A DNA stretch of 64,000 nt. It comes from Vreelandella neptunia (GTDB lineage: Bacteria > Pseudomonadota > Gammaproteobacteria > Pseudomonadales > Halomonadaceae). Location of the stretch: positions 3,968,001 to 4,032,000 of the forward strand of contig NZ_CP140255.1 of NCBI RefSeq assembly GCF_034479615.1. The letters run 5' to 3'. Below are positions 44,993 to 54,416 of the stretch, in pieces; within the stretch, counting starts at the first letter, position 1; each line of letters opens with the position of its first letter. The position numbers and the translations under genes are program-made. The notes under the pieces are model-generated. The model saw only the letters and a program-made list of their open reading frames with translations. It did no database searches and was not told where the DNA came from.

Positions 44993-45790
44993 TCAGTGGG
45001 TTGTTAGGCCCCATGCCTCGCCCCACCCCAGCCCCGCGCGAGTGCCGGCCAGGGGGCGGTACTCACATCCGACCCAGCCGCGATACCCCAGCGCGCTCAA
45101 GCGTTCAAAGATGGCGGGGTAATGCACCTCGCCTACATTGGGCTCGTGACGTTCGGGTACACCTGCAATCTGGACATGCCCTATGGCGCTGAACTGGCGC
45201 TCAAGGTGGCGAATCAGGTCGCCCTCCATGATTTGGCAGTGGTAAAGGTCGAACTGCAGCTTAAGATTCGTTGCACCGAGTTCTTCCAATACCGCCATGG
45301 CCTGCGCTTGGCGAGAGAGAAAAAAGCCGGGCATATCGCGCGTATTAATCGGCTCGATGAGTATCTCTCGACCTACCTTGGCCGCTTCACTCGCAGCAAA
45401 GCGCAGATTGCGGATATAGGTGGCGTGGTGTTCAGCCTGGGTCGCGGCATCGGCATCTTCCGGGAGCAGCCCCGCCATGGCATGAACCCTAGGGCAGTTG
45501 AGCGCCTCGGCGTAACGTAGCCCTTCAATCACCGAGTCACGAAACTCCCCTTCCCGACCCGGCAGGCTCGCCAGGCCCCGCTCACCTGCATCCCAATCGC
45601 CTGGCGGCAGATTAAACAGCACTTGTTCCAGTTGGTGCTTGTTCAGCGCATCTCTTAACTCATCGGCGGCATAGGCATACGGGAACAGGTACTCAACGCC
45701 TTTAAAACCCGCCTTCGCAGCAGCGGCAAAGCGATCCATAAAGGCGTGCTCGTTAAACAGCATGCTGAGGTTGGCGGCTAATCGAATCAT
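44993..45790 (-). CDS. otnI: 2-oxo-tetronate isomerase (OtnI, Hyi family)
   Basis: A 265-residue TIM-barrel isomerase of the hydroxypyruvate isomerase family. It begins [18 protein letters not shown] and contains [20 protein letters not shown] and [16 protein letters not shown], with a metal-site glutamate. [15 protein letters not shown] and [18 protein letters not shown] follow. OtnI converts 2-oxo-tetronate to 3-oxo-tetronate. Its place between DenD and OtnC completes the pathway. The length is close to E. coli YgbM (258). Confidence 0.9.
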   Translation of the reverse strand: MIRLAANLSMLFNEHAFMDRFAAAAKAGFKGVEYLFPYAYAADELRDALNKHQLEQVLFNLPPGDWDAGERGLASLPGREGEFRDSVIEGLRYAEALNCPRVHAMAGLLPEDADAATQAEHHATYIRNLRFAASEAAKVGREILIEPINTRDMPGFFLSRQAQAMAVLEELGATNLKLQFDLYHCQIMEGDLIRHLERQFSAIGHVQIAGVPERHEPNVGEVHYPAIFERLSALGYRGWVGCEYRPLAGTRAGLGWGEAWGLTTH

Positions 45791-45833
45791 TGTGGTGCTC
45801 TTGTTGTTAAGTACGTCATTGTTAAGCGCGTCG

Positions 45834-46493
45834 TTAATCTCGTGGAAAGCGCGCTTCCAGCTCCGCCACCTGCTCAGGTGTTAACCCTCTTGGGTTCTCG
45901 CCCCGCAGTAACAGGTAAAGCTTGGCGGTCTCTTCCAGTTCTTCGGTGGCGTAGACCGCTGCCTCGAGATTTTTCCCCGCCACCACCGGTCCGTGGTTGG
46001 CCAGCAGCACCGCGCTATGCTTGCCCGCTAACCCCCGCACTGTATCGCCCAGTTTGGGGTCGCCGGGAATGTGATACGGCACCAGCGGCAGCTTGCCGAC
46101 CCTCATGACATAGTAGGCGGTAAGCGGTGGTATACAGTCACAGGGATTCACATCGGGTAGGCAAGAGACCGCCACCGAGTGAGTGGAGTGCAGATGCACA
46201 ATCGCACCGGATTGCGGGCGCTCCTCGTACATCGCCATATGCAAAAAATGCTCTTTGGTAGGCTTATCGCCACTCAGCAGTTGGCCGTTGTTATCCAGAT
46301 GAGAAATCCGCGCAGGATCCAGCCGCCCCAAGCAGGCGTTGGTGGGCGTCATCAGCCAGCCGCCATCATCTAGCCGCACGCTGATATTGCCGCTGGAGCC
46401 CATGGTCAGGCCGCGGTCAAACAGCGACTTGCCCAGGGTGCTGATCTGCTCCCGCAAACTGTTTTGGGGATAGCGATGCAAGTGAATGCTCAT
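45834..46493 (-). CDS. otnC: 3-oxo-tetronate 4-phosphate decarboxylase (OtnC)
   Basis: A 219-residue class II aldolase/adducin-family enzyme. [18 protein letters not shown] binds the substrate phosphate, [14 protein letters not shown] follows with a glutamate acting as base, and [13 protein letters not shown] and [15 protein letters not shown] supply the metal-binding histidines. OtnC decarboxylates 3-oxo-tetronate 4-phosphate to dihydroxyacetone phosphate and CO2. The start overlaps the OtnK stop by 4 bp, so the two are translationally coupled. Confidence 0.9.
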   Translation of the reverse strand: MSIHLHRYPQNSLREQISTLGKSLFDRGLTMGSSGNISVRLDDGGWLMTPTNACLGRLDPARISHLDNNGQLLSGDKPTKEHFLHMAMYEERPQSGAIVHLHSTHSVAVSCLPDVNPCDCIPPLTAYYVMRVGKLPLVPYHIPGDPKLGDTVRGLAGKHSAVLLANHGPVVAGKNLEAAVYATEELEETAKLYLLLRGENPRGLTPEQVAELEARFPRD

Positions 46494-47788
46494 ACCAGCA
46501 CCTCAAACGCCCAGGTAAAGAAATCGACGCCGCCGAAGTTGCCGGACTTCAGCGCCAACGACAGCGGTGCTTCGCGACCCGCCATTGGGGTTTGCGTCCA
46601 GGGCACGCCGGGGTCGATCTGCTCACCAATGCGTAGAGTGGTAATGCCCAACGCCGAGACCACCGCGCCTGACGTTTCGCCCCCGGCGACCAGCAACCGG
46701 CCAACGCCTTCATCTACTAGGTTGACAGCCAACTGGCTCAGCGCCTCTTCCACTAACGCACCCGCATGCGCAACGCCAAGGGCTTTCTGGGCGGCGTTAA
46801 CCTTTTCAGTATCCGCCGAGGCGTAGAGCAGTACCGGCGCCTCTTGAGATAAGCGCTTGCGGGCAAAGGCCAGCGCCTGCTCCTGCTGTTTTCCTCCTTC
46901 GGCCAACGCCAAGGGATCCAGGGCAAAGCCACCATCAGGGTACTTGGCTAGAAAGTCCGCTACTTGTGCCAGCGTGGCCCGGGAGCAACTGCCAGATAGC
47001 ACCAGCGCACCGCCCGAGGCAGGCGATAAGCGCCCCGGCTCACTGATCGTGTCTAGCCAGCCTTGGGCACGGTACTGGGCGGGCAACGCCTGCCCCAGAC
47101 CAGAACCGCCGGTAACCAAGGGCATCGCAACCGTAGCTTCGGCAAGTACATCTAGATCCTGCTCATCCAGGGAATCACAGATCACATGGCGGACGCCCTG
47201 CTCTGCCAACGCCGATAACTGAGCACGCGTTGCATCAGCGCCTTGCGCCAACACCGTGCGGTTGACTAAGCCCACCGGGTGCGGCGTTTGGCGTGCGAGT
47301 ACTCGCATGAGATCCGCGTCCTGCATGGGGTTCAGTGGGTGGTGCTGCATACCGCTGTCGTTGAGCAGGCGGTCGCCCACAAACAGATGGCCCTGGTAGA
47401 CCGTACGGCCGTTAATCGGGAAGGCGGGCACCATCACCGTTTGATGCGCTCCTAGCGCTTCCAGCAGTGCATCCGCCACCGGGCCGATATTGCCCTGGTC
47501 GGTGGAGTCAAAGGTGGAGCAGTACTTGAAGAACAGCTGCCGGGCGCCCTGCTGGCGAAGCCACTCAAGGGCAGCGAGTGAGTCCGCCACGGCTTCGTCT
47601 ACCGGGCAGGAACGTGATTTCAGCGCTACAACCACTGCATCGATACCAGTGAGATCGACCTCTTGCTGGGGCACGCCAATCACCTGTAGGCAGCGCATAC
47701 CGCCGCGCACCAGGTTATTGGCAAGGTCTGTCGCGCCAGTGAAATCATCGGCAATGGCGCCCAGCACGATGTTCGCTCCCATCCCCAT
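46490..47788 (-). CDS. otnK: 3-oxo-tetronate kinase (OtnK, DUF1537)
   Basis: A 432-residue ATP-dependent kinase of the DUF1537 (four-carbon acid sugar kinase) family. The N-terminal domain begins LGAIADDFTGATDLANNLVRG, the family's substrate-binding motif, and includes KYCSTFDSTDQGNIGPVADA. The C-terminal ATP-binding domain has GSCSRATLAQVADFL and LLVAGGETSGAVVSALG. It phosphorylates 3-oxo-tetronate at C4. It is one base away from the LtnD gene upstream and overlaps OtnC downstream. Confidence 0.92.
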   Translation of the reverse strand: MGMGANIVLGAIADDFTGATDLANNLVRGGMRCLQVIGVPQQEVDLTGIDAVVVALKSRSCPVDEAVADSLAALEWLRQQGARQLFFKYCSTFDSTDQGNIGPVADALLEALGAHQTVMVPAFPINGRTVYQGHLFVGDRLLNDSGMQHHPLNPMQDADLMRVLARQTPHPVGLVNRTVLAQGADATRAQLSALAEQGVRHVICDSLDEQDLDVLAEATVAMPLVTGGSGLGQALPAQYRAQGWLDTISEPGRLSPASGGALVLSGSCSRATLAQVADFLAKYPDGGFALDPLALAEGGKQQEQALAFARKRLSQEAPVLLYASADTEKVNAAQKALGVAHAGALVEEALSQLAVNLVDEGVGRLLVAGGETSGAVVSALGITTLRIGEQIDPGVPWTQTPMAGREAPLSLALKSGNFGGVDFFTWAFEVLV

Positions 47789-47789
47789 T

Positions 47790-48725
47790 TTATTCGGCTC
47801 CCTGGGCGTCGTTAGCGGCTTCTGGCAACGCGATGCCCGATAGCCGCTGATAAACCTTGATCACCGCCGAATCATCTTCGCGACCAAAACCTGCACCGCT
47901 GGCAGCGGTAAACTGCTGCAGTGCACTTGAAGCAACGGGCGTTGCCAACGCCAGCTCGCGGCCGGTTTGATGCACAATGTTGAGATCTTTGACGAAGATA
48001 TCCACCGCCGAAAGCGGCGTGTAGTCACCACTCAGGATATGCGGCACGCGGTTTTCGAACATCCAGGAGTTGCCCGCCGAGTGGGTAATGACGTCATATA
48101 TCACTTCGGGGTCGAGCCCCATACGAATGCCCAGCGCCATGGCTTCAGCGGCGGTGGCAATATGCACACCTGCCAGCAGTTGATTGACCAGTTTCATACT
48201 TGAGCCAACGCCAGGGGCATCACCAAGTCGATAAACCTTGGCAGCCATGGCGTTTAGCACCGCTTCGGCGTAGATAAATGCCTCCGTTGCCCCGGATGCC
48301 ATTACCGATAGTTCACCGCTTTTGGCTTTAGCAGCACCGCCGCTAATCGGCGCATCCAGCAGCATCAAGCCCTGTGCCACCACACGCTCACCAAGCTGTT
48401 TGGCCTGACTGGGCGCCACCGTGGCGCACTGTATGATCAGACTGCCTGGGGCCAAGTGGCTTACCACCCCCTGTTCACCGAACAGCACTTGCTCAACCTG
48501 CACCCCGTTAACGACAACCACCAACACGATATGGCAGTGAGCAAGCTCAGCAGGAGTGGCTACGCTTTGCCCCCCTGCTGCCACGAAGGCATCGCGTGCC
48601 CCAACGGAAATATCACACCCGGTCACGTTAAATCCCTGTTTGAGCAAAGCGGTGGCCGTACCCATACCCATGGCGCCCAGGCCAATAAGACCTACTTGAA
48701 GTGATTGCTTATCGTGTTGACTCAC
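47790..48725 (-). CDS. ltnD: L-threonate dehydrogenase (LtnD)
   Basis: A 311-residue NAD-dependent dehydrogenase of the 6PGDH/HIBADH fold. GLIGLGAMGMGTATALLKQG is the Rossmann start, IIQCATVAPSQA and LLDAPISGGAAKAKSGELSVM are the substrate segments, and the catalytic lysine is in GSSMKLVNQLLAGVHIATAAE. The sequence and its place directly before otnK fit LtnD, which oxidises L-threonate to 2-oxo-tetronate. It is the first gene of the ten-gene operon, with the LacI-type operator 104-135 bp upstream. Confidence 0.88.
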   Translation of the reverse strand: MSQHDKQSLQVGLIGLGAMGMGTATALLKQGFNVTGCDISVGARDAFVAAGGQSVATPAELAHCHIVLVVVVNGVQVEQVLFGEQGVVSHLAPGSLIIQCATVAPSQAKQLGERVVAQGLMLLDAPISGGAAKAKSGELSVMASGATEAFIYAEAVLNAMAAKVYRLGDAPGVGSSMKLVNQLLAGVHIATAAEAMALGIRMGLDPEVIYDVITHSAGNSWMFENRVPHILSGDYTPLSAVDIFVKDLNIVHQTGRELALATPVASSALQQFTAASGAGFGREDDSAVIKVYQRLSGIALPEAANDAQGAE

Positions 48726-48828
48726 CAGCCGACACCTCGCGGTTGTTGTGCATTGCTGTTGTGTGTCTTGCTATCGTCGCGGTGCTTTTCTCTTGCTTTG
48801 CTTTTCCTTCGATCATCGCTACCAGGAA

Positions 48829-48860
48829 AATGGTAGCGCTATCATGATAGCGCTACCATT
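48829..48860. promoter_or_regulatory. Perfect 32-bp palindrome, LacI-family operator
   Basis: The left half aatggtagcgctatca is followed directly by its exact reverse complement. Each half contains tggtagcgctatca, itself a near-palindrome of the type LacI proteins bind (core agcgct), so two operators lie back to back at 48831-48844 and 48845-48858. A weaker third copy (catcgctacca) ends at 48824. The site lies between ltnD and the divergent LacI gene and should control both. Confidence 0.85.
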
Positions 48861-48915
48861 CGTTTTAGATTATTGTTGCCATTACGACAAGCTTAAAATC
48901 AGGGACGTGCGACCA

Positions 48916-49965
48916 ATGTCTAAAGACTCTCCCAACGCTGCCTCTCCCAGCCCTACCAGGCAGCGCCGAAGCTCCGATCAGGTCACGCTCAGCCAAGTGG
49001 CGCAAGCAGCAGGGGTATCACCGATTACCGCATCGCGAGCACTGAACTCCCCTGATAAGGTCAGCGATAGCGCACGCCTGAGTGTTCTACAAGCCGTAGA
49101 GAAACTGGGCTACGTACCCAACTTGGTAGCCGGTAGTCTGGCCTCTTCCCGCTCGCGGCTGATTGCGGTGATTGTGCCATCACTGATCAATAGCGTGTTT
49201 GTGGAAGTCATCAAGGGGCTGCAGGAGACGCTGGAAGCCCAGGGCTATCAGATACTGCTGGGTAACACCGACTATGATCTAGACCGTGAGTATCAGTTGG
49301 TGCGCACTTTTCTGGGCTGGTCATGCTCTGCACTGGTCACCGCTGGGCTGCGCCATAACAAGGCGTGTCATACGCTGCTGGCGAACTGGGATCACCCCAT
49401 TATGGAGGTGATGGAGCTGGGCAAAGGCATGGATCTTAACGTGGGGCTAGATCACGTAGCGGCAGGCCGCTGTATGGCCGGCCATCTAATCGACAAAGGG
49501 TACCGCCATATTGTTTATGTGGGTGCACGGCTGTCGCAGGATTATCGCGCCAGCATGCGTTTTGATGGACATAAAGCGGTGCTAAAGGAGAAAGGGATCG
49601 ACGCCCCACTACTGGAACTAGACACCCTGGGCAGCCTGCAAGCGGGCGCTGAAGGGCTGGCCCAGGTGCTCTCGCAATACCCTCATACCCAAGCCATTCA
49701 CTTTGCCAACGACGACCTTGCGGCAGGTGCCCTGCTGGCTGCTCAACGTCAAGGGCTAAACGTGCCAGGGGATATCGCCATTGCCGGGTTTAACGGCCTG
49801 CCACTTGGTCAACACGTAACCCCTCAGCTCACGACCATTCTTTCGCCCAGAGAAGAAATGGGCCGCCTAGCCGCCAAAGAACTTATTCGGCGGCTAAGCG
49901 GCAAAAACGTCTACCGCCGCCAGCACGATGTTGGCTTTACGCTTCAAGCCGGTGGGAGTACTTAG
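48916..49965 (+). CDS. LacI-family (GntR/IdnR-like) transcription regulator
   Basis: A 349-residue repressor. The HTH (VTLSQVAQAAGVSPITASRALN, about 23-43, followed by the hinge VSDSARLSVLQAVEKLGYVPN) precedes a periplasmic-binding-type effector domain starting SRSRLIAVIVPSL. GLDHVAAGRCMAGHLIDKGY and FANDDLAAGALLAAQRQGLNVP are family-typical, as in gluconate-type GntR/IdnR. AGGGAC selects ATG 48916; the longer frame from 48748 would run through the operator. It most likely senses a tetronate or its oxo form and controls the divergent operon. Confidence 0.9.
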   Translation: MSKDSPNAASPSPTRQRRSSDQVTLSQVAQAAGVSPITASRALNSPDKVSDSARLSVLQAVEKLGYVPNLVAGSLASSRSRLIAVIVPSLINSVFVEVIKGLQETLEAQGYQILLGNTDYDLDREYQLVRTFLGWSCSALVTAGLRHNKACHTLLANWDHPIMEVMELGKGMDLNVGLDHVAAGRCMAGHLIDKGYRHIVYVGARLSQDYRASMRFDGHKAVLKEKGIDAPLLELDTLGSLQAGAEGLAQVLSQYPHTQAIHFANDDLAAGALLAAQRQGLNVPGDIAIAGFNGLPLGQHVTPQLTTILSPREEMGRLAAKELIRRLSGKNVYRRQHDVGFTLQAGGST

Positions 49966-49978
49966 GCCGCCTCAGCGC

Positions 49979-51379
49979 TCATATCGATGGCGGTTGACCA
50001 AGAACCTCCAAGCCTGTGCCCAGTTCGTTTTCAATCGCCTGACCAATGGATAAAAGCTTCGCGTCCTGCCACGGTCCGGCGAGCACTTGCAGGCCAACCG
50101 GCATACCCACAGCGTCTTTGCCAACCGGGAGCGTTAAGGCACACAGGCCTAGGAAATTAGCGATCACCGTGTTGCGCAGGGCATGCATGTTGGCTTTGGG
50201 ATAGGCGCCTTCTGGCTCGAGGCTTTCGATAGTGGGCGGGGTAATCGCTACCGTGGGAGTCAGGACTGCATCTACATCGTCCATGCGAGCGGCAGCAGAG
50301 GTGGCAAGCGAATCAAGCACTGTACGGCGACGTACGTACTCCCAAGCGGGCATATCATCAGCTGCTTTGACTCGGGCGGCAACGTTGGGATCGAGAGAAT
50401 CAATCATCTCAGGTAGTTCGGTTTTGAGAAACGCTGCCAATTCCGGCGCAGCCACACCGCCCAGTTTGAAGAGTTCATATGCGTCGTTGATACCGGGCAG
50501 TTCCAACGTCACTATTCGCGCTCCGGCGGCTTCCAGCTGTTTAATGGCCGCTCGAACGGTTTCGGCAATGCCCGGGCTGCAGTCGTCCCAGAAAAACGTT
50601 TCTGGCACGCCGAAGGTCAGATCCGCAAGGGAGGGCGTCGCCGGGACTCGGTTATCTTTACCACCAATGCCGGGATCCAGCGCATCAAATGCGAAGGCAA
50701 TATCATCCACCCGTCGCGCCAGTAACCCTGGGGTATCCAGCGTGCTTGAGAGCGGTACAATCTGCTCAGTCGACCAGCGCCCAACGGTGGTTTTCAATCC
50801 TGCTACGCCGGTCATCGAGGCAGGTATGCGCACTGAACCGGCAGTGTCGGTGCCCAACGCTAGGCTCGCCGTGCCACCCACTAACGAAACACCCGCGCCT
50901 GAGCTGGAGCCTCCAGGCGTGCGGTGCTGATGAACATCCCATGGATTGCGCGGCGCGCCCCAGTGGGCATTGGTGCCCAAGCCCCCAAAGGCAAACTCAA
51001 CGGAGTGGGTTTTGCCCATCACGGAGGGCAGCTGTTTCAATAGCGCGCCCACCACTGGGCCGGGACGCTCCCAGCGCTTTTGCAGGCGTTGGGAAGAGCC
51101 CGCATAAGTCGGCAGACCGGTCACGGCGAAGATATCCTTGATAGATACCGCCATGCCCATTAGCGCCCCCGCATCACCACCCTGGGCAAGCACCGCATCG
51201 GCAGCGTTTGCCATTGACAGTGCCTGCTCACCGTTCCAGGTAAGGTAGGCGTGGTCGTGTTTGCCGCGTTGTTGGTACGCCGCTATGGATGCCTTTGCAA
51301 GTTCAGTTGCGGTGAGCGTACCTGCGCGCAGGCGTGCGCGCTGCTCACGTAGGGGTAGAAAAATGGGTGAATCCTGCAT
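49979..51379 (-). CDS. Amidase-signature family amidase
   Basis: A 466-residue amidase with the Ser-cisSer-Lys triad: the lysine in VSIKDIFAVTGLPTYAGS (about 82), and GGSSSGAGVSLVGGTASLAL with GTDTAGSVRIPASMTGV (about 155-190) carrying the two serines. A C-terminal PVGLQVLAGPWQDAKLLSIG stretch is typical. It hydrolyses an amide to acid and ammonia; the substrate is unknown. It is last in a minus-strand run with TRAP genes and an asparaginase, so it probably acts on the same imported amide or on a breakdown product. Confidence 0.9.
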   Translation of the reverse strand: MQDSPIFLPLREQRARLRAGTLTATELAKASIAAYQQRGKHDHAYLTWNGEQALSMANAADAVLAQGGDAGALMGMAVSIKDIFAVTGLPTYAGSSQRLQKRWERPGPVVGALLKQLPSVMGKTHSVEFAFGGLGTNAHWGAPRNPWDVHQHRTPGGSSSGAGVSLVGGTASLALGTDTAGSVRIPASMTGVAGLKTTVGRWSTEQIVPLSSTLDTPGLLARRVDDIAFAFDALDPGIGGKDNRVPATPSLADLTFGVPETFFWDDCSPGIAETVRAAIKQLEAAGARIVTLELPGINDAYELFKLGGVAAPELAAFLKTELPEMIDSLDPNVAARVKAADDMPAWEYVRRRTVLDSLATSAAARMDDVDAVLTPTVAITPPTIESLEPEGAYPKANMHALRNTVIANFLGLCALTLPVGKDAVGMPVGLQVLAGPWQDAKLLSIGQAIENELGTGLEVLGQPPSI

Positions 51380-51463
51380 GCTTTATGTACCTCCAGAGGT
51401 GCTCTGTGCACCTCAAAACTGCTTCATTTCAAAGCGCTAGCTTACTTATTAACGGTTCCACCT

Positions 51464-52738
51464 TTAATAAATCAGCGAGGGCAACCAAGTACTTAGCCAT
51501 GGGACGTAGGTGATGATGATCAGCGCTAACAGCATCAAGCCAATCAGCGGCAAACAGGCCTTGAACACTTCCTGCAGCGACATCTTGGAGATCGCCATGG
51601 CGACGAACAGATTTAACCCTACCGGCGGCGTAATCATCCCCACCGAGAAGTTAATCAGCGTGATCACCCCAAAATGCACCGGATCCACGCCTACCTGGGC
51701 TGCAATCGGCTGCAGCAACGGCGAGAGCACAATGATGGCGGAGGCGCTATCGAGGAAGAAGCCAGCAACGATCATCACGACATTAAACAGTGCCATGACC
51801 TGAAACGGATCGTCTGTCCACGACAGCACCTCGCCTGCCAACTGGCTAGGCGTACCGGTAATGGCGAGCAGCCAAGAGAAGGCAGAGGCACCCGCAGTAA
51901 TCAGCAGCAGCGTCGCGGAAATCAACCCAGAGCTTCTTAACGTTCCTGCTAGCTCCTTAAGGTTGATAGTGCGATACACCACCATGCCGACAAACAAACC
52001 ATATACACAGGCCACCGCTGCTGATTCAGTCGGGGTGAATACGCCACTGTAGATTCCCCCAAGCAGAATTACCGGCAGCCCAAGGCCCCAGGCAGCATCT
52101 TTAAAGGCCACTAAAATTTGCCGCAGCGAAGGAAAAGGGGCGCGTTCATAGCCTTTGATGCTGCTAAAGACAATGCAGTAGGCGATGAGAATAGAGGCAA
52201 TCACAATGGCGGGCAGCAGACCCGCTGCGAATAGCCGCCCCACCGAAGTACCGGTCACTGAGCCGTAGATAATCAATGCAATGCTCGGCGGCACAATAGG
52301 CCCCAAAGTACCGGCGGTGGCAATCAACCCAATCGCAAAGCGTTTATCGTAGCCAGCCGCGACAAGTGCCGGGAACATGATTGAGCCAATCGCCACCACC
52401 GTGGCCGGGCTCGAACCGGAAATGGCCCCAAAGAAGAGACATGACAGCACCGTGGCCGCTGCCAAGCCCCCTGGCACCCACCCTACCAACGCCTTGGCAA
52501 GATTTATCAACCGGTCGGAAAGCCCGCCAATCCGCATCAGCTCCGCCGCCAGAATAAAGAACGGAATCGCCATCAGCGAGAAGTTGTTCATGCCGGTAAA
52601 CATGCGCATTGGCACGATGACCGGATTGGTGGAGCCAAAGAATTCGATAGCCAGAAATACTGCCAAGGCCAAGGAAGCAAAGATGGGCAGCCCAAGCAGA
52701 AGCACGGCAAAAAAGATCGGTAATAAGGCAGTAATCAT
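51464..52738 (-). CDS. TRAP transporter large permease (DctM family), amidase cluster
   Basis: A 424-residue membrane protein with about 12 helices and DctM landmarks: GMNNFSLMAIPFFILAAELM, GGLAAATVLSCLFFGAISGS, PPSIALIIYGSVTGTSVGRL, FTPTESAAVACVYGLFVG and INFSVGMITPPVGLNLFVAM. It follows the DctQ gene by 15 bp. It forms the transport channel of the third TRAP system in this window. Confidence 0.92.
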   Translation of the reverse strand: MITALLPIFFAVLLLGLPIFASLALAVFLAIEFFGSTNPVIVPMRMFTGMNNFSLMAIPFFILAAELMRIGGLSDRLINLAKALVGWVPGGLAAATVLSCLFFGAISGSSPATVVAIGSIMFPALVAAGYDKRFAIGLIATAGTLGPIVPPSIALIIYGSVTGTSVGRLFAAGLLPAIVIASILIAYCIVFSSIKGYERAPFPSLRQILVAFKDAAWGLGLPVILLGGIYSGVFTPTESAAVACVYGLFVGMVVYRTINLKELAGTLRSSGLISATLLLITAGASAFSWLLAITGTPSQLAGEVLSWTDDPFQVMALFNVVMIVAGFFLDSASAIIVLSPLLQPIAAQVGVDPVHFGVITLINFSVGMITPPVGLNLFVAMAISKMSLQEVFKACLPLIGLMLLALIIITYVPWLSTWLPSLIY

Positions 52739-52753
52739 GGTCGCTCTCCAGGG

Positions 52754-53275
52754 TTAAATGAGCTTATCCGAACCGGCTACAAGCTCTTCGGAGAGTCCTA
52801 CCGGCGGCTTTTTCCAGACTTCATTGATGACCCATAGATAGCGCAGAATCAGCAGCACTCCGGAAACGCCAATCGGCAGATAGAACCATGCCATCGGCAG
52901 GCGAAGTGCAGCGGTTAACTGCCCGCGACCCAGCGTGCTGAAATAGAGCACAAAGCCGTAATAGGTCATGAAACCAGCGAACACGATACCGATCAGTGCT
53001 GCGATCATGTGCAGCCAGCGGTTCACAGCAGGCGAGGCAATGGCATTCAGCACATCCACCGAAATATGCGTGCCATGGCGCACACCCATACTGGCGCCTA
53101 CAAAACTCATACAGATAATGGAGTAAATAACGACTTCTTCAGCCCAAAATAGCGAACCGCTAAAGCCGTAGCGATACACGACTTGGATGGTAGTGAGGAT
53201 GGTCGCAATCGACATGAAAACGACCATCGCCACACTTTCCAAGCGATCAAGACATTTGTTGAGCGCTTCGAACAT
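52754..53275 (-). CDS. TRAP transporter small permease (DctQ family), amidase cluster
   Basis: A 173-residue protein with four helices; YRYGFSGSLFWAEEVVIYSI carries the W-x-E-E motif and GVRHGTHISVDVLNAIASP the loop after helix two, both typical of DctQ. It lies between the binding protein (62 bp upstream) and the large permease. Confidence 0.9.
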   Translation of the reverse strand: MFEALNKCLDRLESVAMVVFMSIATILTTIQVVYRYGFSGSLFWAEEVVIYSIICMSFVGASMGVRHGTHISVDVLNAIASPAVNRWLHMIAALIGIVFAGFMTYYGFVLYFSTLGRGQLTAALRLPMAWFYLPIGVSGVLLILRYLWVINEVWKKPPVGLSEELVAGSDKLI

Positions 53276-53337
53276 GAGATATCCACACCCTGAAAGGGGT
53301 AAGAAGAGAGGAACCAGGCCTTAGTAGACCCGTTGGA

Positions 53338-54339
53338 TCAATACTCGATACCCACAGCGTCATATACTTTATGCAGCAACTCCGTGGTGACGATATCTTC
53401 ATACTCTTCGTGCACCGGCATGCTGGCTTCAATAAAGGCGTCGCGCTGCTCTGGGGTGAGTTCATTGATCGCAATGTCGTCTTTGATCTCTTCCATGATG
53501 GTCTCTTCGTCCTGCAGCGTTAGCGCACGGGACGTGTCTCGACCGTTGTCGAAGGCTTCCAGCATGACCGCTTGCAGATCTTCCGGCAGCGAGTCCCAGG
53601 AGTCCTGGTTCATTACCGCCGCATAGGCGTGGTAAGCGTGATTGGTCAGCGAGAGATAATCCTGCACCTCATGGAAACGCATGGTATAGATGTTGGCCAG
53701 TGGGTTTTCCTGCCCCGACACCACGCCTTGCTGCAAGCCATTGTAAACCTCGGTGAAGGCCATTGCAGTGGCGTTAGCGCCCAGGTTTTCATAGGTGGAG
53801 ATGATGATAGGCGCCTGCATGGTGCGCATGCGGATACTATCCATATCCTCGGGGGTTTCGATCGGGCGATCATTGTTGGTGATATGGCGGAAACCCGCTC
53901 CCCAGAAGTTGACGCCGTACATGTTATGGCCATTCAGGGTATCGAGGATTTCGCGGCCCACTTCACCATCCAGGGTTTCCACCATGGTGTCGTAATCGGC
54001 AATCAAGAACGGCAGATCCAAAATCTGCATGCGCGGCTCAAAGTTGCCCAGGGTAGCCGTTGGTGGGATACCGATATCGACCAGGCCCATCTGAATCTGC
54101 TCAATGATTTCAACGTCGCCACCCACCTGAGCGGCGGGAAGTACGTTAATCTCGATACGACCGTCGGACTTCTCCTCTACCTCCTCTTTAAAGCGCAGCG
54201 CCGCCTGACCGTTCGGCGTCTCTTCAATCAACACGTGGGCGAAGCTGAAGGTATAGTCGGCCGCATGGAGTTGAGCCGTACTGAGAGAAGCAACGGCAAT
54301 AGCAGCGGCGAGAGTGGCTTTTGTCAGCGTTAGTTTCAT
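53338..54339 (-). CDS. TRAP transporter solute-binding protein (DctP family), amidase cluster
   Basis: A 333-residue periplasmic protein with a signal peptide (KLTLTKATLAAAIAVASLST) cut near LHA-ADY. Mature motifs are AQVGGDVEIIEQIQMGLVDI, IRMRTMQAPIIISTYENLGA with the carboxylate-binding arginine, and FTEVYNGLQQGVVSGQENP. I use ATG 54339; GTG 54348 is three codons longer. It is 77 bp downstream of the asparaginase gene. The ligand is probably a carboxylate bearing an amide, judging from the flanking amidase and asparaginase. Confidence 0.9.
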   Translation of the reverse strand: MKLTLTKATLAAAIAVASLSTAQLHAADYTFSFAHVLIEETPNGQAALRFKEEVEEKSDGRIEINVLPAAQVGGDVEIIEQIQMGLVDIGIPPTATLGNFEPRMQILDLPFLIADYDTMVETLDGEVGREILDTLNGHNMYGVNFWGAGFRHITNNDRPIETPEDMDSIRMRTMQAPIIISTYENLGANATAMAFTEVYNGLQQGVVSGQENPLANIYTMRFHEVQDYLSLTNHAYHAYAAVMNQDSWDSLPEDLQAVMLEAFDNGRDTSRALTLQDEETIMEEIKDDIAINELTPEQRDAFIEASMPVHEEYEDIVTTELLHKVYDAVGIEY

Positions 54340-54416
54340 GTCCAGCACCTTATTTAGTTATGGTGATTTGCTTTTTAGTTTCCTGTTACTGCAGTTGAGC
54401 AAGGTTAAAAGGCCGC

